DNA of 64,000 nt from Lachnospiraceae bacterium (GCA_017542245.1 JAFXXN010000003.1:30643-94642), one strand, 5' to 3'; positions 52,501-60,105 are shown, numbered from the stretch's first letter. A program made the numbers and translations. Notes: generated by a model not told the origin, from the letters alone.

Positions 52501-52556
52501 ATGCTTGAAAGGGCCAGCATGATATTCAGTTGTGATTCCTGCAACAAACCGTACAT
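49548..52556 (-). CDS. Large membrane HD-GYP phosphodiesterase with C-terminal sensory domains
   Basis: The 1002-residue protein has about seven N-terminal membrane helices (to about 230), a coiled-coil linker and an HD-GYP domain (about 250-420) with AALLHDVGKIGIKDEIINK, NYHHERFDGRGYPEKLKGKD and VADAYDAMSSRRSYRDPIPQ, so the metal-binding residues are intact. It likely cleaves c-di-GMP. About 450 further residues include two related beta-rich modules (YCYLGLTGEYCTISDVTI and IYISLTGDQCAITNIRF) and a GHKL-like tail (QMLHLRLLSEELMGMVRSI). A GGGAG precedes the start. It follows the chemoreceptor by 35 bp. Confidence 0.88.
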   Translation of the reverse strand: MYGLLQESQLNIMLALSSICGSIACFVLVNKTLSKSRKTYLIVIEVSAMILLAFDRFAYIYRGDVSSAGYYMVRISNFIVFFMTLFLLFAFNLYLNDLFTNEGDLKNTPGILKLINYLFILGELLLIISQFTGIYYTFDESNHYQRSSAYIISYIFPMLILVLQLLVIVKNRKRLSKKIFISLFLFAFVPLVASLVQLFAYGLSLTNISLVGLTILLYVFALMDMNETVGRANKIEIEYLKDQQKSTKRLFEQTATALVNAIDAKDKYTHGHSSRVAEYSRKIAIMCGKSEKEVNEVYYAALLHDVGKIGIKDEIINKTGKLNEEEYEQIRQHPVIGRQILSGISEFQYLSIGANYHHERFDGRGYPEKLKGKDIPEIARIVAVADAYDAMSSRRSYRDPIPQQKIREEFVKGSGTQFDPDFAKMMIHLIDLDAEYEMQEKEEVKELSGKNELICDEYRSEISEGIVMLKNITTIQLKSAPQKTNDPDKYIPSIVLFDSLDGRVYTDEKMKKDMVYCEYGEVRFDGTTVLASARKVKVEHKENKIGKKLLSEVANAGDRLKNNEVEYILEGVKVEDHVLIRIMSQKQTIEITVALPDSTRYCYLGLTGEYCTISDVTIDKAEEFVEDNYIERIAEEISYINGDEGDVPNIQVNNYRTAATAGIPIEKEITVKFHTMSLPTSRLVWHCPYLVIFNSDDGLVNGENYREFALIRLDGENWETGGFAENKLTITKNDDFEDWDAWKEYNKKGYDVTVSFKREGRNVITVTENFGILIRNVTTVNSDIKNIYISLTGDQCAITNIRFFGVENTSDITREKAERVKSTVVKVQGNGAGMDSALDMTERLAEESGLSPKQMLHLRLLSEELMGMVRSIAGNVEAEYWLETEGRDYELYLKSELVLSDEMKTKFALASSGKTEVPSKGFMSRLRYLIAESMFSSENAESVSEWSLEQYKREVKKNKQDSAEAMNAWDELEKSIIVNVADEVKVKILRNNVEIVVYKSLS

Positions 52557-52591
52557 AATACTCCCAAAATTACATGAACATTTTATTTACG

Positions 52592-54604
52592 TTACAGATT
52601 GTACTTAGACAGATCAGCCTTTATACTGTCAGAATACTTATTCAGATTCTCCGAAATATTAGTTATGCTGCCGGTTTCAGACATGATCCTATTACTCTCT
52701 GAAACAATTTTATCACTCAGGTCAAGTATTTCATTTATTCTTGATACCTGTTCTTTGGTAGATGCGGCATTTGCATTTGCAACATTATTAATCTTTGATA
52801 TACCGCCGGTAATCTCAATAATTCCTTCCGTAGCCTTAATAAGGTCTGAATATATACTGTCGAATGAATTGTTTGTGCTTTCAACTCCATGCAAGCATTC
52901 ATTCATATCCTGCATACACTTATCTGCTTTTGCATTTACATCCGTAATATTTCCTGTTATCTCTTTAACAAGCTCTCTGATGTGTTCCGTAGCTTCTGAA
53001 GACTGTTTTGCCAGATTTCCGACCTCTGTAGCCACTATAGCAAAACCGCGTCCCTGTTCTCCTGCTCTTGCAGCCTCAATAGACGCATTAAGTGAAAGAA
53101 GGTTTGTCTGTTCGGAAATATTGTTAATAGTTTCTGTAATACCTGTTATTTCTTCTACCGATTTTGCTGCAGCGCGTATAATTTCTGCAAGTTCATTCAT
53201 GGTTGCATTTAATGTGTTAACATTTTTGGTCATGCTCACCATCTCATCTTTACCGTTCTTGGATGACTTCATCGTCTCCACACAGAGGCTCTTGACATCT
53301 TCTGCATTTTGTGCCAGGGATTTTGATGTTTCCGCGAGTTCACCCGCAGCGTTATCAATCTCATCGATCTTTATATTCATGGCTGAAAGCGTCGAATTAA
53401 GCTTATTTATAGATTCACCCTGCTTTTTATTGGAAGAAAACAGGCTGTTTGAAATATTATAACACTCACCGGCACTGGTATTCATGTCATTTGAAATATT
53501 CGCCAGTCCCAGTAACATCTCCCTTGTATTATCTATATAGCCGTTGAGGCTCTCTCCCAAAGTTGTTATCTCATTATTGCCTTCGGGACGAATGCTTACT
53601 TTAAAATTGCCCTTACTAATATCTGTAATACCCTTCGTAACCTTAGATACCGGATTAAGGAATCTGGTTATGATCACAAATAAAAGTATAGCCAAAACAG
53701 CTAACAGCATTAACGCAATACCTGAGGTAGAAATAATAGTGTTTCTCACACTGCTGCTGACATGTGAATAAGGCACCGCACTTACTACAACCCATGTGGT
53801 CTTAGGTATATCAGTAGCAACATACATCATTTTTCCTGCAGGAGAAGATGTTGTCATAACTTTTTCAGCTTCGATAGAATTAGTAGTATCCATAGAATCA
53901 AATACTTTATTCAATCCCATAAGAATACCGTCAGCGCTTTCTCCAAGCTTCTGTCCCACTGAATCAGGGTTTGAGCTGACCAGAACATCCTTAGTATCTT
54001 TATTAATGAAGTAATATACTGCGTCCCCCGAACTTGACTTAAAATCCGATATTCTTGCAGCAACTTTGTCAAACACAACATCACTGCTCAAAACCTTTTT
54101 ATCTCCAATTTTAACCGAACAGGCAAGACAGGTCTTCCCCGTTGCTGCATCTACATAAGGTTCAGAAGTATTAAGTTCTCCATTTTTCTCAAGGGCTCCC
54201 GTATACCAGCCTCTTTCAAGGAAAACAAAACCGGGATCAGGTGTCCATCCCGATCCGTCAAGAAATACTCCGGTATTTCCGTCCCCGATATAGATGTCCT
54301 GAGAATCCGGATCCTCTTCTGTAAGTTTAAGCAACATAGAAAGAGTTTCTTCGTCTGACATTTCAGGAATGTTCTGGTAAACCTCCGCTGTCCTGCGGAC
54401 TCTCTCCTCTATACCGCTCCACCAACTGTATATTTCATTTGCATACGATATCGATTCTCTGGCAAGAATCTGTTCCGTAAGCCGTTTGATCTTCATCGTC
54501 TGTATTACTACATTTAAGATAGTTATTATGATAATTATCACTGTTACAAAAGCAATAATCTGAGTAAGCAAAACCTTTTTTAAGGACTTCCTTTTTCTGT
54601 TCAT
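52592..54604 (-). CDS. Methyl-accepting chemotaxis protein
   Basis: The 670-residue receptor has a membrane helix at about 15-40, a large extracytoplasmic dCache-type sensor (about 45-300; [19 protein letters not shown]), a second membrane helix (about 308-330), a HAMP domain and a signalling coiled coil. The hairpin tip is [20 protein letters not shown], followed by [19 protein letters not shown]. It would control flagellar rotation through CheA/CheW, which are not in this window. Start could be 54607 or 54604; GGGTAGGG lies upstream. It is the first of a same-strand run ending with the cyclase gene. Confidence 0.94.
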   Translation of the reverse strand: MNRKRKSLKKVLLTQIIAFVTVIIIIITILNVVIQTMKIKRLTEQILARESISYANEIYSWWSGIEERVRRTAEVYQNIPEMSDEETLSMLLKLTEEDPDSQDIYIGDGNTGVFLDGSGWTPDPGFVFLERGWYTGALEKNGELNTSEPYVDAATGKTCLACSVKIGDKKVLSSDVVFDKVAARISDFKSSSGDAVYYFINKDTKDVLVSSNPDSVGQKLGESADGILMGLNKVFDSMDTTNSIEAEKVMTTSSPAGKMMYVATDIPKTTWVVVSAVPYSHVSSSVRNTIISTSGIALMLLAVLAILLFVIITRFLNPVSKVTKGITDISKGNFKVSIRPEGNNEITTLGESLNGYIDNTREMLLGLANISNDMNTSAGECYNISNSLFSSNKKQGESINKLNSTLSAMNIKIDEIDNAAGELAETSKSLAQNAEDVKSLCVETMKSSKNGKDEMVSMTKNVNTLNATMNELAEIIRAAAKSVEEITGITETINNISEQTNLLSLNASIEAARAGEQGRGFAIVATEVGNLAKQSSEATEHIRELVKEITGNITDVNAKADKCMQDMNECLHGVESTNNSFDSIYSDLIKATEGIIEITGGISKINNVANANAASTKEQVSRINEILDLSDKIVSESNRIMSETGSITNISENLNKYSDSIKADLSKYNL

Positions 54605-54705
54605 CATACGCCCTACCCCATACACATATTTTTTTCTATTTTACTCTAAATATCATTTTTTTTCAAGAAAAACATTGCATTATGCAAGGATTTGTTGTCA
54701 ATTTT

Positions 54706-54745
54706 AGTCAATGTCACCTCAAACACGCTTTCAGCGTTTGCAAGC
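54706..54745 (-). repeat. R1 hairpin repeat, copy 4, joined to R2
   Basis: The minus strand reads GCAAACGCTGAAAGCGTGTT, then TGAGGTGACATTGACT. AAACGC and GCGTGTTT form the stem. It is next to an R2 copy, so the two repeat families meet here. Confidence 0.6.
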
Positions 54746-54761
54746 AAGCTTCCATTGTTGG

Positions 54762-54782
54762 CATTCGCTTATCGCACAAAAA
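54762..54782 (-). repeat. R2 motif after the trpB terminator
   Basis: The minus strand reads TTTTTGTGCGATAAGCGAAT, immediately 3' of the trpB terminator stem. Confidence 0.6.
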
Positions 54783-54810
54783 CAGGACTGCCATTTTTAA
54801 AAGGCAGTCC
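54778..54810 (-). terminator. Intrinsic terminator after trpB2
   Basis: GGACTGCC (minus strand, 54803-54810) pairs with GGCAGTCC (54785-54792) and is followed by TGTTTTTG. It begins about 25 bp after the stop. Confidence 0.8.
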
Positions 54811-54835
54811 CATAATATAAAACTTATCAAGTTTA

Positions 54836-56212
54836 TTATTCCTCAATCTTCGGAAGCTTAGCTACGGATGCTGCAATCTCTTCATCGGTAGGAATGTAGT
54901 CACCCATCTCGCCGTCATTGTACTTCTGGTAAGCAACCAGATCAAAGTAACCTGTACCTGTAAGACCGAATACGATGGTCTTCTCCTCGCCGGTCTCTTT
55001 GCACTTTAATGCCTCATCAATAGCTACGCGGATAGCGTGTGAGCTCTCGGGAGCAGGAAGGATACCTTCAATCCTTGCAAACTGTTCGGCAGCCTCAAAT
55101 ACAGAGGTCTGTTCTACGCTTGTAGCCTCCATAAATCCATCATGGTAAAGCTGTGAAAGGGTTGTGCTCATGCCATGGAATCTAAGTCCGCCTGCATGGT
55201 TAGCTGAAGGAATGAAGCTGCTTCCAAGTGTATACATCTTAGCTAAAGGACAGATCATACCCGTATCACAGAAATCATATGCAAATGTACCACGAGTGAA
55301 GCTCGGGCATGAAGCAGGCTCAACAGCGATAATTCTGTAATCAGCCTCACCTCTAAGCTTCTCACCCATGAAAGGAGCGATAAGTCCGCCAAGGTTAGAT
55401 CCGCCGCCGGCACAGCCGATGATGATATCAGGTTTAATGCCATACTTGTCAAGAGCTGTCTTTGCTTCAAGGCCGATAACCGACTGATGAAGAAGTACCT
55501 GATTAAGTACAGAACCCAATACATATCTGTATCCGGGATTCTTAACAGCTACTTCAACTGCCTCTGAGATTGCACAGCCAAGTGAACCGGTGGTTCCGGG
55601 ATGCTCAGCCAGTATCTTCTTTCCTACATCTGTTGTCTCAGAAGGTGAAGGAACTACGCTTGCACCGTATGTTCTCATAACTTCGCGTCTGAAAGGCTTC
55701 TGCTCGTAAGAAACCTTAACCATAAATACCTTGCAGTCAAGTCCTAAATATGCGCAAGCCATTGAAAGAGCTGTACCCCACTGACCTGCACCGGTCTCGG
55801 TGGTAACACCCTTTAAGCCCTGCTTCTTTGCATAATAAGCCTGAGCTATGGCTGAATTAAGCTTATGGCTGCCGCTGGTATTATTTCCTTCGAATTTGTA
55901 ATAAATCTTAGCAGGTGTCTGGAGCTTCTCCTCTAAGCAGTAAGCACGTACTAAAGGTGAAGGTCTGTACATCTTATAAAAGTTTCTGATCTCATCCGGA
56001 ATCTCAATGAAAGGAGTGGTATCATCAAGCTCCTGCTTTACAAGCTCCTCACAGAAAATGGGAGTAAGCTCCTCAGCGCTCAAAGGCTTATGTGTTCCCG
56101 GATTCATAAGAGGTGCGGGCTTATTCTTCATATCTGCTCTCAAATTGTACCAAGCCTTGGGCATCTCGTCTTCTGTTAAATAAATTTTGTAAGGTACTTC
56201 TGTTTTTGACAT
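54836..56212 (-). CDS. trpB: Tryptophan synthase beta chain-like protein TrpB2
   Basis: The 458-residue PLP enzyme belongs to the longer TrpB2 type. The PLP lysine is in NNTSGSHKLNSAIAQAYYAK, and the cofactor phosphate loop is IIGCAGGGSNLGGLIAPF. Also seen are RPSPLVRAYCLEEKL and GAGQWGTALSMACAYLG. TrpB2 joins indole and serine to make tryptophan and can act without TrpA; no trpA is nearby. A tryptophan-type T-box leader precedes it, showing control by charged tRNA-Trp. AGGAGG lies upstream. It is a single-gene unit, with its own terminator. Confidence 0.94.
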   Translation of the reverse strand: MSKTEVPYKIYLTEDEMPKAWYNLRADMKNKPAPLMNPGTHKPLSAEELTPIFCEELVKQELDDTTPFIEIPDEIRNFYKMYRPSPLVRAYCLEEKLQTPAKIYYKFEGNNTSGSHKLNSAIAQAYYAKKQGLKGVTTETGAGQWGTALSMACAYLGLDCKVFMVKVSYEQKPFRREVMRTYGASVVPSPSETTDVGKKILAEHPGTTGSLGCAISEAVEVAVKNPGYRYVLGSVLNQVLLHQSVIGLEAKTALDKYGIKPDIIIGCAGGGSNLGGLIAPFMGEKLRGEADYRIIAVEPASCPSFTRGTFAYDFCDTGMICPLAKMYTLGSSFIPSANHAGGLRFHGMSTTLSQLYHDGFMEATSVEQTSVFEAAEQFARIEGILPAPESSHAIRVAIDEALKCKETGEEKTIVFGLTGTGYFDLVAYQKYNDGEMGDYIPTDEEIAASVAKLPKIEE

Positions 56213-56243
56213 TTTCTTGTCCTCCTGTAAATAGATTGATGTG

Positions 56244-56548
56244 ACAACGGGACTTTCCCAAAAAAGAAAGTCCCAACAGTAAGTTACTGCTGGGACAGGT
56301 AAATCATATTAACCTGCGGTGCCACCCGGCTTGGTGTAAATACACCCACTCACTCATACACCGGTACGAAAACATACCATCATATGATGACTCATTCACG
56401 CAGAGTCTACTGCGTCTCCCATACTCCAAGTTGCCCTGTTTCCGTTCGCCCTCCGAAGACCATTCATAATCGTTATTCTTACCGCAATCCCACCATCTGC
56501 GGCTCTCTGAAAAGCACTCACGAAAACTACTTTTCTTCTTCAACGGTT
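56244..56548 (-). promoter_or_regulatory. Tryptophan T-box riboswitch upstream of trpB2
   Basis: The minus strand contains the T-box sequence GGGTGGCACCGCAGG (56313-56327) and a stem I region with AGAGAGCCGCAGATGGTGGG. The specifier loop appears to read GAATGGTC, giving UGG (Trp). A terminator (56259-56296) pairs GTCCCAGCAGTAA with TTACTGTTGGGAC, followed by a T-rich run. Uncharged tRNA-Trp should favour the antiterminator and so expression. The specifier is read by eye but agrees with the gene. Confidence 0.92.
56259..56296 (-). terminator. T-box terminator hairpin
   Basis: The stem GTCCCAGCAGTAA / TTACTGTTGGGAC (56270-56296) runs into TTTCTTTTTT. The T-box bulge sequence upstream can pair with its 5' part as antiterminator. 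Confidence 0.85.
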
Positions 56549-56554
56549 TAAATC

Positions 56555-56583
56555 ATTAAAACATATTTTTAATTATTTGTCAA
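56555..56583 (-). promoter_or_regulatory. Promoter of the T-box-trpB2 unit
   Basis: On the minus strand a perfect TTGACA (56578-56583), a 17-bp spacer and TTTAAT (56555-56560). Confidence 0.75.
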
Positions 56584-56596
56584 CAGATTTTTTTAT

Positions 56597-56625
56597 AACA
56601 CCTTCTGCGTTTTCTCGATAACAAA
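56597..56625 (-). repeat. R1 hairpin repeat, copy 5
   Basis: The minus strand reads TTTGTTATCGAGAAAACGCA, then GAAGGTGTT. A short hairpin GATGC-GAA-GCATC adjoins it on the far side (about 56627-56640). Confidence 0.55.
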
Positions 56626-56643
56626 CCGATGCTTCGCATCTCA

Positions 56644-56673
56644 TTTCAGTCGGGGCTTGAACCCCGCCTGAAA
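56644..56673. repeat. GC-rich hairpin beside the split R3 repeat
   Basis: TTTCAGTCGGGG pairs with CCCCGCCTGAAA (one mismatch) around CTTGAA-like loop bases. It lies just outside the left end of the IS element and merges into the left half of R3. Confidence 0.6.
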
Positions 56674-56697
56674 CGAAGATATTCCCCACATTCTCTA
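56666..56697 (-). repeat. R3 hairpin repeat, left half, interrupted by the IS element
   Basis: The sequence CGCCTGAAACGAAGATATTC and following CCCAC matches the copy 3' of pnp (CGCCCGAAACGAAGAA, CCCCCAC). Its pairing partner GTGGGGGATATCTT lies beyond the IS at 58437-58452. Confidence 0.7.
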
Positions 56698-56756
56698 TGA
56701 TATGATACCCTCAAGTAGGACACTGAAATACAAAAATACTACTTGGGGGTATTTCT

Positions 56757-57452
56757 ATGTCCAGAAAAAGTAAGTTTGATCCAGTATTAAAAGTAAAACT
56801 GGTAGAACGATATTTGCGAAATGAAATAGGAATGAATGAGGCCACTCGAATGGCTGGTTTAGCAAGCAGAAAGTCATTTGGAGCTTGGGTAAGGATTTAC
56901 CGTAATGAGGGTCCTTATGGGCTATTGAATCAAAAACACAATAAAAGCTATTCATCAGAACTTATGTTGGCGGCTGTTACTGCTTATCTGAGTGGAGAAG
57001 GATCGTTAAGAGAAATTGCAGAACGTTTTAAAATTCGTTCAGAAAAACTGCTCAGGTCCTGGATAAAGGTGTATAATACTCATGGAGATATTAAATCTCG
57101 CGGAAGCGGAGGAGGTAGCTACATGAGGAAAGCCAGACAAACAACACCTGAAGAACGTATTGCAATCGTACAGGACTGTCTTGCCAATAACAAGAACTAT
57201 GGAGCAATGGCACTGAAGTATAACTGTTCTTATCAGCAGGTACGCAACTGGGTATTAAGCTATGAGAATATGGGGGCAGCAGGCCTAGAAGATCGGCGCG
57301 GACGACGTACCGGTTCACAACCCGCCAGAACTCCGGAGGAAGAACTTCGGGATAAGATTGCTGAACTGGAGCGAAGAAACCGTGATCTTCAGATGGAGAA
57401 TGATCTGTTAAAAAAAGTCAGGGAGTTAGAGATGAAGGATCGCTATCTCTGA
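56757..57452 (+). CDS. IS3-family transposase OrfA
   Basis: The 231-residue basic protein has three helix-turn-helix-like units (about 5-50, 62-105 and 130-175; e.g. GMNEATRMAGLASRKSFGAW and GSLREIAERFKIRSEKLLRS) and a C-terminal coiled coil or leucine zipper (ELRDKIAELERRNRDLQMEN). It is longer than typical IS3 OrfA of about 100 residues, and resembles the IS150-type arrangement with repeated DNA-binding units. GGGGG lies seven bases upstream. The frame continues past the slippery A-run, and a -1 shift there joins it to OrfB. Confidence 0.92.
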   Translation: MSRKSKFDPVLKVKLVERYLRNEIGMNEATRMAGLASRKSFGAWVRIYRNEGPYGLLNQKHNKSYSSELMLAAVTAYLSGEGSLREIAERFKIRSEKLLRSWIKVYNTHGDIKSRGSGGGSYMRKARQTTPEERIAIVQDCLANNKNYGAMALKYNCSYQQVRNWVLSYENMGAAGLEDRRGRRTGSQPARTPEEELRDKIAELERRNRDLQMENDLLKKVRELEMKDRYL

Positions 57453-58345
57453 CTCGGCATCTGTATAAATATCAGGCGATCAAAGAACTATCAGGGGAAA
57501 AGCATTACCCTGTACAATGCCTTTGCGAGCACCTGCATTTATCACGGGGAGCTTATTACCGTTGGCTGAAAAATCCTGTCAGCTACAGCGAAAAGCGAAA
57601 TAAGGAGATTGCAGAAAAGGTTAGGTCTATTCATGAAGACCATCCGGATATGGGATATCGCAGGATTAGAGATGAATTGGACAGACACCACGATATTGAT
57701 GTTAATGATAAACGAATACTGCGGATTTGCCGTAAAGAACATATCCAGTCTACGATCAAATGGAAGCCCAAGAGCTGTACCAGGAGTAGCAATGATCCGT
57801 CGCATATCGCAAAGAATTATCTGAATCGAGATTTTCATGCTGATGCTCCAAACGAAAAATGGCTTACCGATGTGACAGAATTCAAGTATTACATCGGAAT
57901 CGAGGTTCACAAGGTATATCTAAGTGCCATTCTGGATCTTTATGACCGCAGAATTGTATCCTACATGATTGGAGATCACAATGATAATCCGTTGGTTATG
58001 AACACCTTTGACGCTGCTGTGGCAATTGAGCCGGATTCTCATCCTCTGTTTCATAGTGACAGAGGATTTCAATATACAAGTAAGCAGTTCTGCACGAAGT
58101 TAAAGAAACACCACATGAAACAGAGCATGTCCCGAGTTGCCCACTGCATTGACAATGGGCCAATGGAGGGCTTCTGGGGCATCCTAAAGCGCGAGATGTA
58201 CTATGGCAGACGTTTTACTTCCCGGAAAGCCCTGGTCTCCGCTGTAGAAAACTACATCGTTTACTATAACACAGGTCGGATTCAGAGGAATCTGAACGTG
58301 ATGACACCGTCCGAGTATCATAAACAGTACTATTTGGTGGCATAA
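57404..58345 (+). CDS. IS3-family transposase OrfB (DDE integrase), made by frameshift
   Basis: The open frame runs from 57404; no good ATG precedes the conserved part, so it is probably made as an OrfAB fusion by -1 frameshift. The integrase core has the first Asp in EKWLTDVTEFKYY, the second in LFHSDRGFQYTSKQF and the Glu in NGPMEGFWGILKREMYYG, so the DDE triad is complete. The upstream HTH_21-like part reads HEDHPDMGYRRIRDELDRH. It catalyses copy-paste transposition. No stop codon interrupts it. Confidence 0.92.
   Translation, partial: SVKKSQGVRDEGSLSLTRHLYKYQAIKELSGEKHYPVQCLCEHLHLSRGAYYRWLKNPVSYSEKRNKEIAEKVRSIHEDHPDMGYRRIRDELDRHHDIDVNDKRILRICRKEHIQSTIKWKPKSCTRSSNDPSHIAKNYLNRDFHADAPNEKWLTDVTEFKYYIGIEVHKVYLSAILDLYDRRIVSYMIGDHNDNPLVMNTFDAAVAIEPDSHPLFHSDRGFQYTSKQFCTKLKKHHMKQSMSRVAHCIDNGPMEGFWGILKREMYYGRRFTSRKALVSAVENYIVYYNTGRIQRNLNVMTPSEYHKQYYLVA
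57408..57460 (+). promoter_or_regulatory. Programmed -1 frameshift site of the transposase
   Basis: The zero-frame codons TTA AAA AAA G include seven As (57410-57416), a classic A-type slippery site. Downstream AGAGAT pairs with ATCTCT across GAAGGATCGCT, with GTCAG/CTGAC able to extend it, forming the kind of stimulatory stem seen in IS3 elements. The -1 frame then leads straight into OrfB. Confidence 0.8.
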
Positions 58346-58348
58346 TAA

Positions 58349-58391
58349 TACCGCCGGCTGCATATACAACTGGCGGTACGAAAATTTTTTT
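58349..58391 (+). terminator. Terminator inside the right end of the IS
   Basis: TACCGCC and GGCGGTA form the stem (58349-58378), followed by ACGAAAATTTTTTT. Confidence 0.65.
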
Positions 58392-58426
58392 AATTTTTCA
58401 CTGTCCTCTTGACGGGTAGCATACCA

Positions 58427-58463
58427 CTTCACTAAGAGGTGGGGGATATCTTTAGTTTTGTTA
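58427..58463 (-). repeat. R3 hairpin repeat, right half
   Basis: CACTAAGAGGTGGGGGATAT, then CTTTAGTTTTGTTA, matches CACTAAGAGGTGGGGGATAT, CTTCAATTATGTTA of the copy at 14234-14300. It lies just 3' of the symporter gene. Confidence 0.7.
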
Positions 58464-58484
58464 GATTATATCTTAGTTTTTAAA

Positions 58485-60026
58485 TCAATCAGATGAAAGC
58501 TGTTTTGACTTCTTTACTGTAATGTTTACATTGTAACACTCAAAAATGTTTTCTACACGATTCTTATCTTTCTGAGAATTCTTTGTTACAAGTGAAACAA
58601 TAGGTACCACGATAAGTCCTGCGATCATTGCCAAAGCACCGGCAACAATGGGTGAAAGAGATTCGATGAACAGACTAGCTACAGTAATGCCGACACCTGT
58701 TAAGAAACTTGCCCAAACCGCAGGCTTGGTAACCTTCTTCCAGTAAAGGCCGTAAAGGAAAGGTGCTAAGAAGGCTCCTGCAAGTGCTCCCCAGGAAATA
58801 CCCATGAGCTGTGCAATAGCTGTAGGAGGATCAAGTGCTATGATAACAGAAATAGCTACAAAGAATACTATCATCAGTCTCATAACAAGCATCTGTTTCT
58901 TCTGATCCATATTTTTTATAAAATTATCTTTTATAAGATCAAGAGTAAGTGTTGAACTTGAAGTAAGAACAAGTGCCGAAAGAGTTGACATTGAAGCAGA
59001 AAGAACCAGCACTACTACCACACCGATAAGGATGGGTGTTAACGAATCTGAAAGCATTTGAGGTATTATACCATCATACTCCATCTTTCCTGCAGCATTT
59101 GTAAAATCCTCTGCCGTTCCGAAAAGTCTTCCGAAACCGCCCATAAAATATGAACCGCCGCCGATAACGATAGCAAAGAAAGTAGAAACTATTGTTCCGG
59201 TCTTAATTGCCTTTTCATCCTTTATAGCATAGAATTTCTGTACCATCTGAGGAAGTCCCCATGTTCCGAGTGATGTAAGGATAACAACACTCAAAAGTCC
59301 GGAAGGATCGGGTCCGAAGAAGGATGCGAAAACACCCGGCTGATTAGCCATTCCTGCATCCGGAGCAACATTTGATAATTTTACAAGAGCATCGTTAAAA
59401 CCACCCTGATTTAAAAGTACACTAGCTATAACGGCGATGATACCGACCAGCATTATCATTCCCTGGATAAAGTCGTTCATACTTGACGCCATATATCCGC
59501 CGAGGATTACATAAACACCTGTAAGAACCGCCATACCTATTACAACTGCAGCATAAGGGATATCAAAAGCCAGTGCAAACAGTTTTGAAAGTCCGTTATA
59601 AACGGAAGCGGTATAAGGAATAAGGAAAACAAATGCAATAGCCGATGCAGCAATCTTTAAAGCCTTACTGTCATATCTCTTTCCGAAGAAATCAGGCATG
59701 GTAGATGAAGAAAGGTGGTTCGTCATAACCCTTGTTCTTCTTCCTAAGATTACCCATGCTAGCATGGAGCCTATAAGTGCATTTCCGATACCTATCCATG
59801 TGGATGCCACACCGAATTTCCAGCCGAACTGTCCTGCATAACCGACAAAGATAACGGCTGAAAAGTATGATGTTCCGAAAGAAAATGCAGCCATCCAGGG
59901 ACCTATTTTTCTTCCTCCAAGAACGAAGTCATTTACACCGGTGACTTTTTTCTTTGCTCTCACGCCAACAAGGATCATAACTGCAAAAAATACAACAAGA
60001 ATAATGATTTTTACTGCCATATCCAT
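58485..60026 (-). CDS. Sodium:solute symporter (SSS family)
   Basis: The 513-residue protein has about 13 membrane helices and the SSS N-terminal signature NDFVLGGRKIGPWMAAFSFG, with GGYMASSMNDFIQGMIMLVG and SASMSTLSALVLTSSSTLTL (sodium-site serines). It imports an amino acid, proline, pantothenate or similar solute with sodium; the substrate is not clear. The ATG at 60024-60026 has AAGGAAGG upstream; a TTG eight codons earlier is less likely. Its promoter and an inverted repeat lie upstream. Confidence 0.92.
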   Translation of the reverse strand: MDMAVKIIILVVFFAVMILVGVRAKKKVTGVNDFVLGGRKIGPWMAAFSFGTSYFSAVIFVGYAGQFGWKFGVASTWIGIGNALIGSMLAWVILGRRTRVMTNHLSSSTMPDFFGKRYDSKALKIAASAIAFVFLIPYTASVYNGLSKLFALAFDIPYAAVVIGMAVLTGVYVILGGYMASSMNDFIQGMIMLVGIIAVIASVLLNQGGFNDALVKLSNVAPDAGMANQPGVFASFFGPDPSGLLSVVILTSLGTWGLPQMVQKFYAIKDEKAIKTGTIVSTFFAIVIGGGSYFMGGFGRLFGTAEDFTNAAGKMEYDGIIPQMLSDSLTPILIGVVVVLVLSASMSTLSALVLTSSSTLTLDLIKDNFIKNMDQKKQMLVMRLMIVFFVAISVIIALDPPTAIAQLMGISWGALAGAFLAPFLYGLYWKKVTKPAVWASFLTGVGITVASLFIESLSPIVAGALAMIAGLIVVPIVSLVTKNSQKDKNRVENIFECYNVNITVKKSKQLSSD

Positions 60027-60105
60027 GATGAAATACCTTCCTTTTATCAATAATGTTACATTCTGCTATCATAATATATTAAATTATGACAGCTTGGCTT
60101 TATTG

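Larger units (their letters stand above)
56698..58426 (+). mobile_element. IS3-family insertion sequence, about 1.73 kb
   Basis: Terminal inverted repeats start TG: left TGATATGATACCCTCAAG (56698 on) and right, read inward, TGGTATGCTACCCGTCAAG; similarity continues through AGGACA-TGAAA. Two overlapping frames in -1 relation encode a helix-turn-helix protein and a DDE integrase with an A7 slippery site, as in the IS3 family. A terminator lies inside the right end. Flanks CTA (left) and CTT (right) may be a worn 3-bp target duplication. It sits in the loop of an R3 hairpin. It appears complete and potentially active. Confidence 0.9.

Noticed and set aside
52599-53462. 287-codon plus-strand frame rich in Ser and Leu
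   Set aside because: It is antisense to the chemoreceptor signalling domain, whose helical repeats create long open complements. No promoter or ribosome site was seen.
56304-56543. 79-codon open frame on the minus strand upstream of trpB2
   Set aside because: It lies across the T-box leader, whose conserved RNA motifs explain the sequence.
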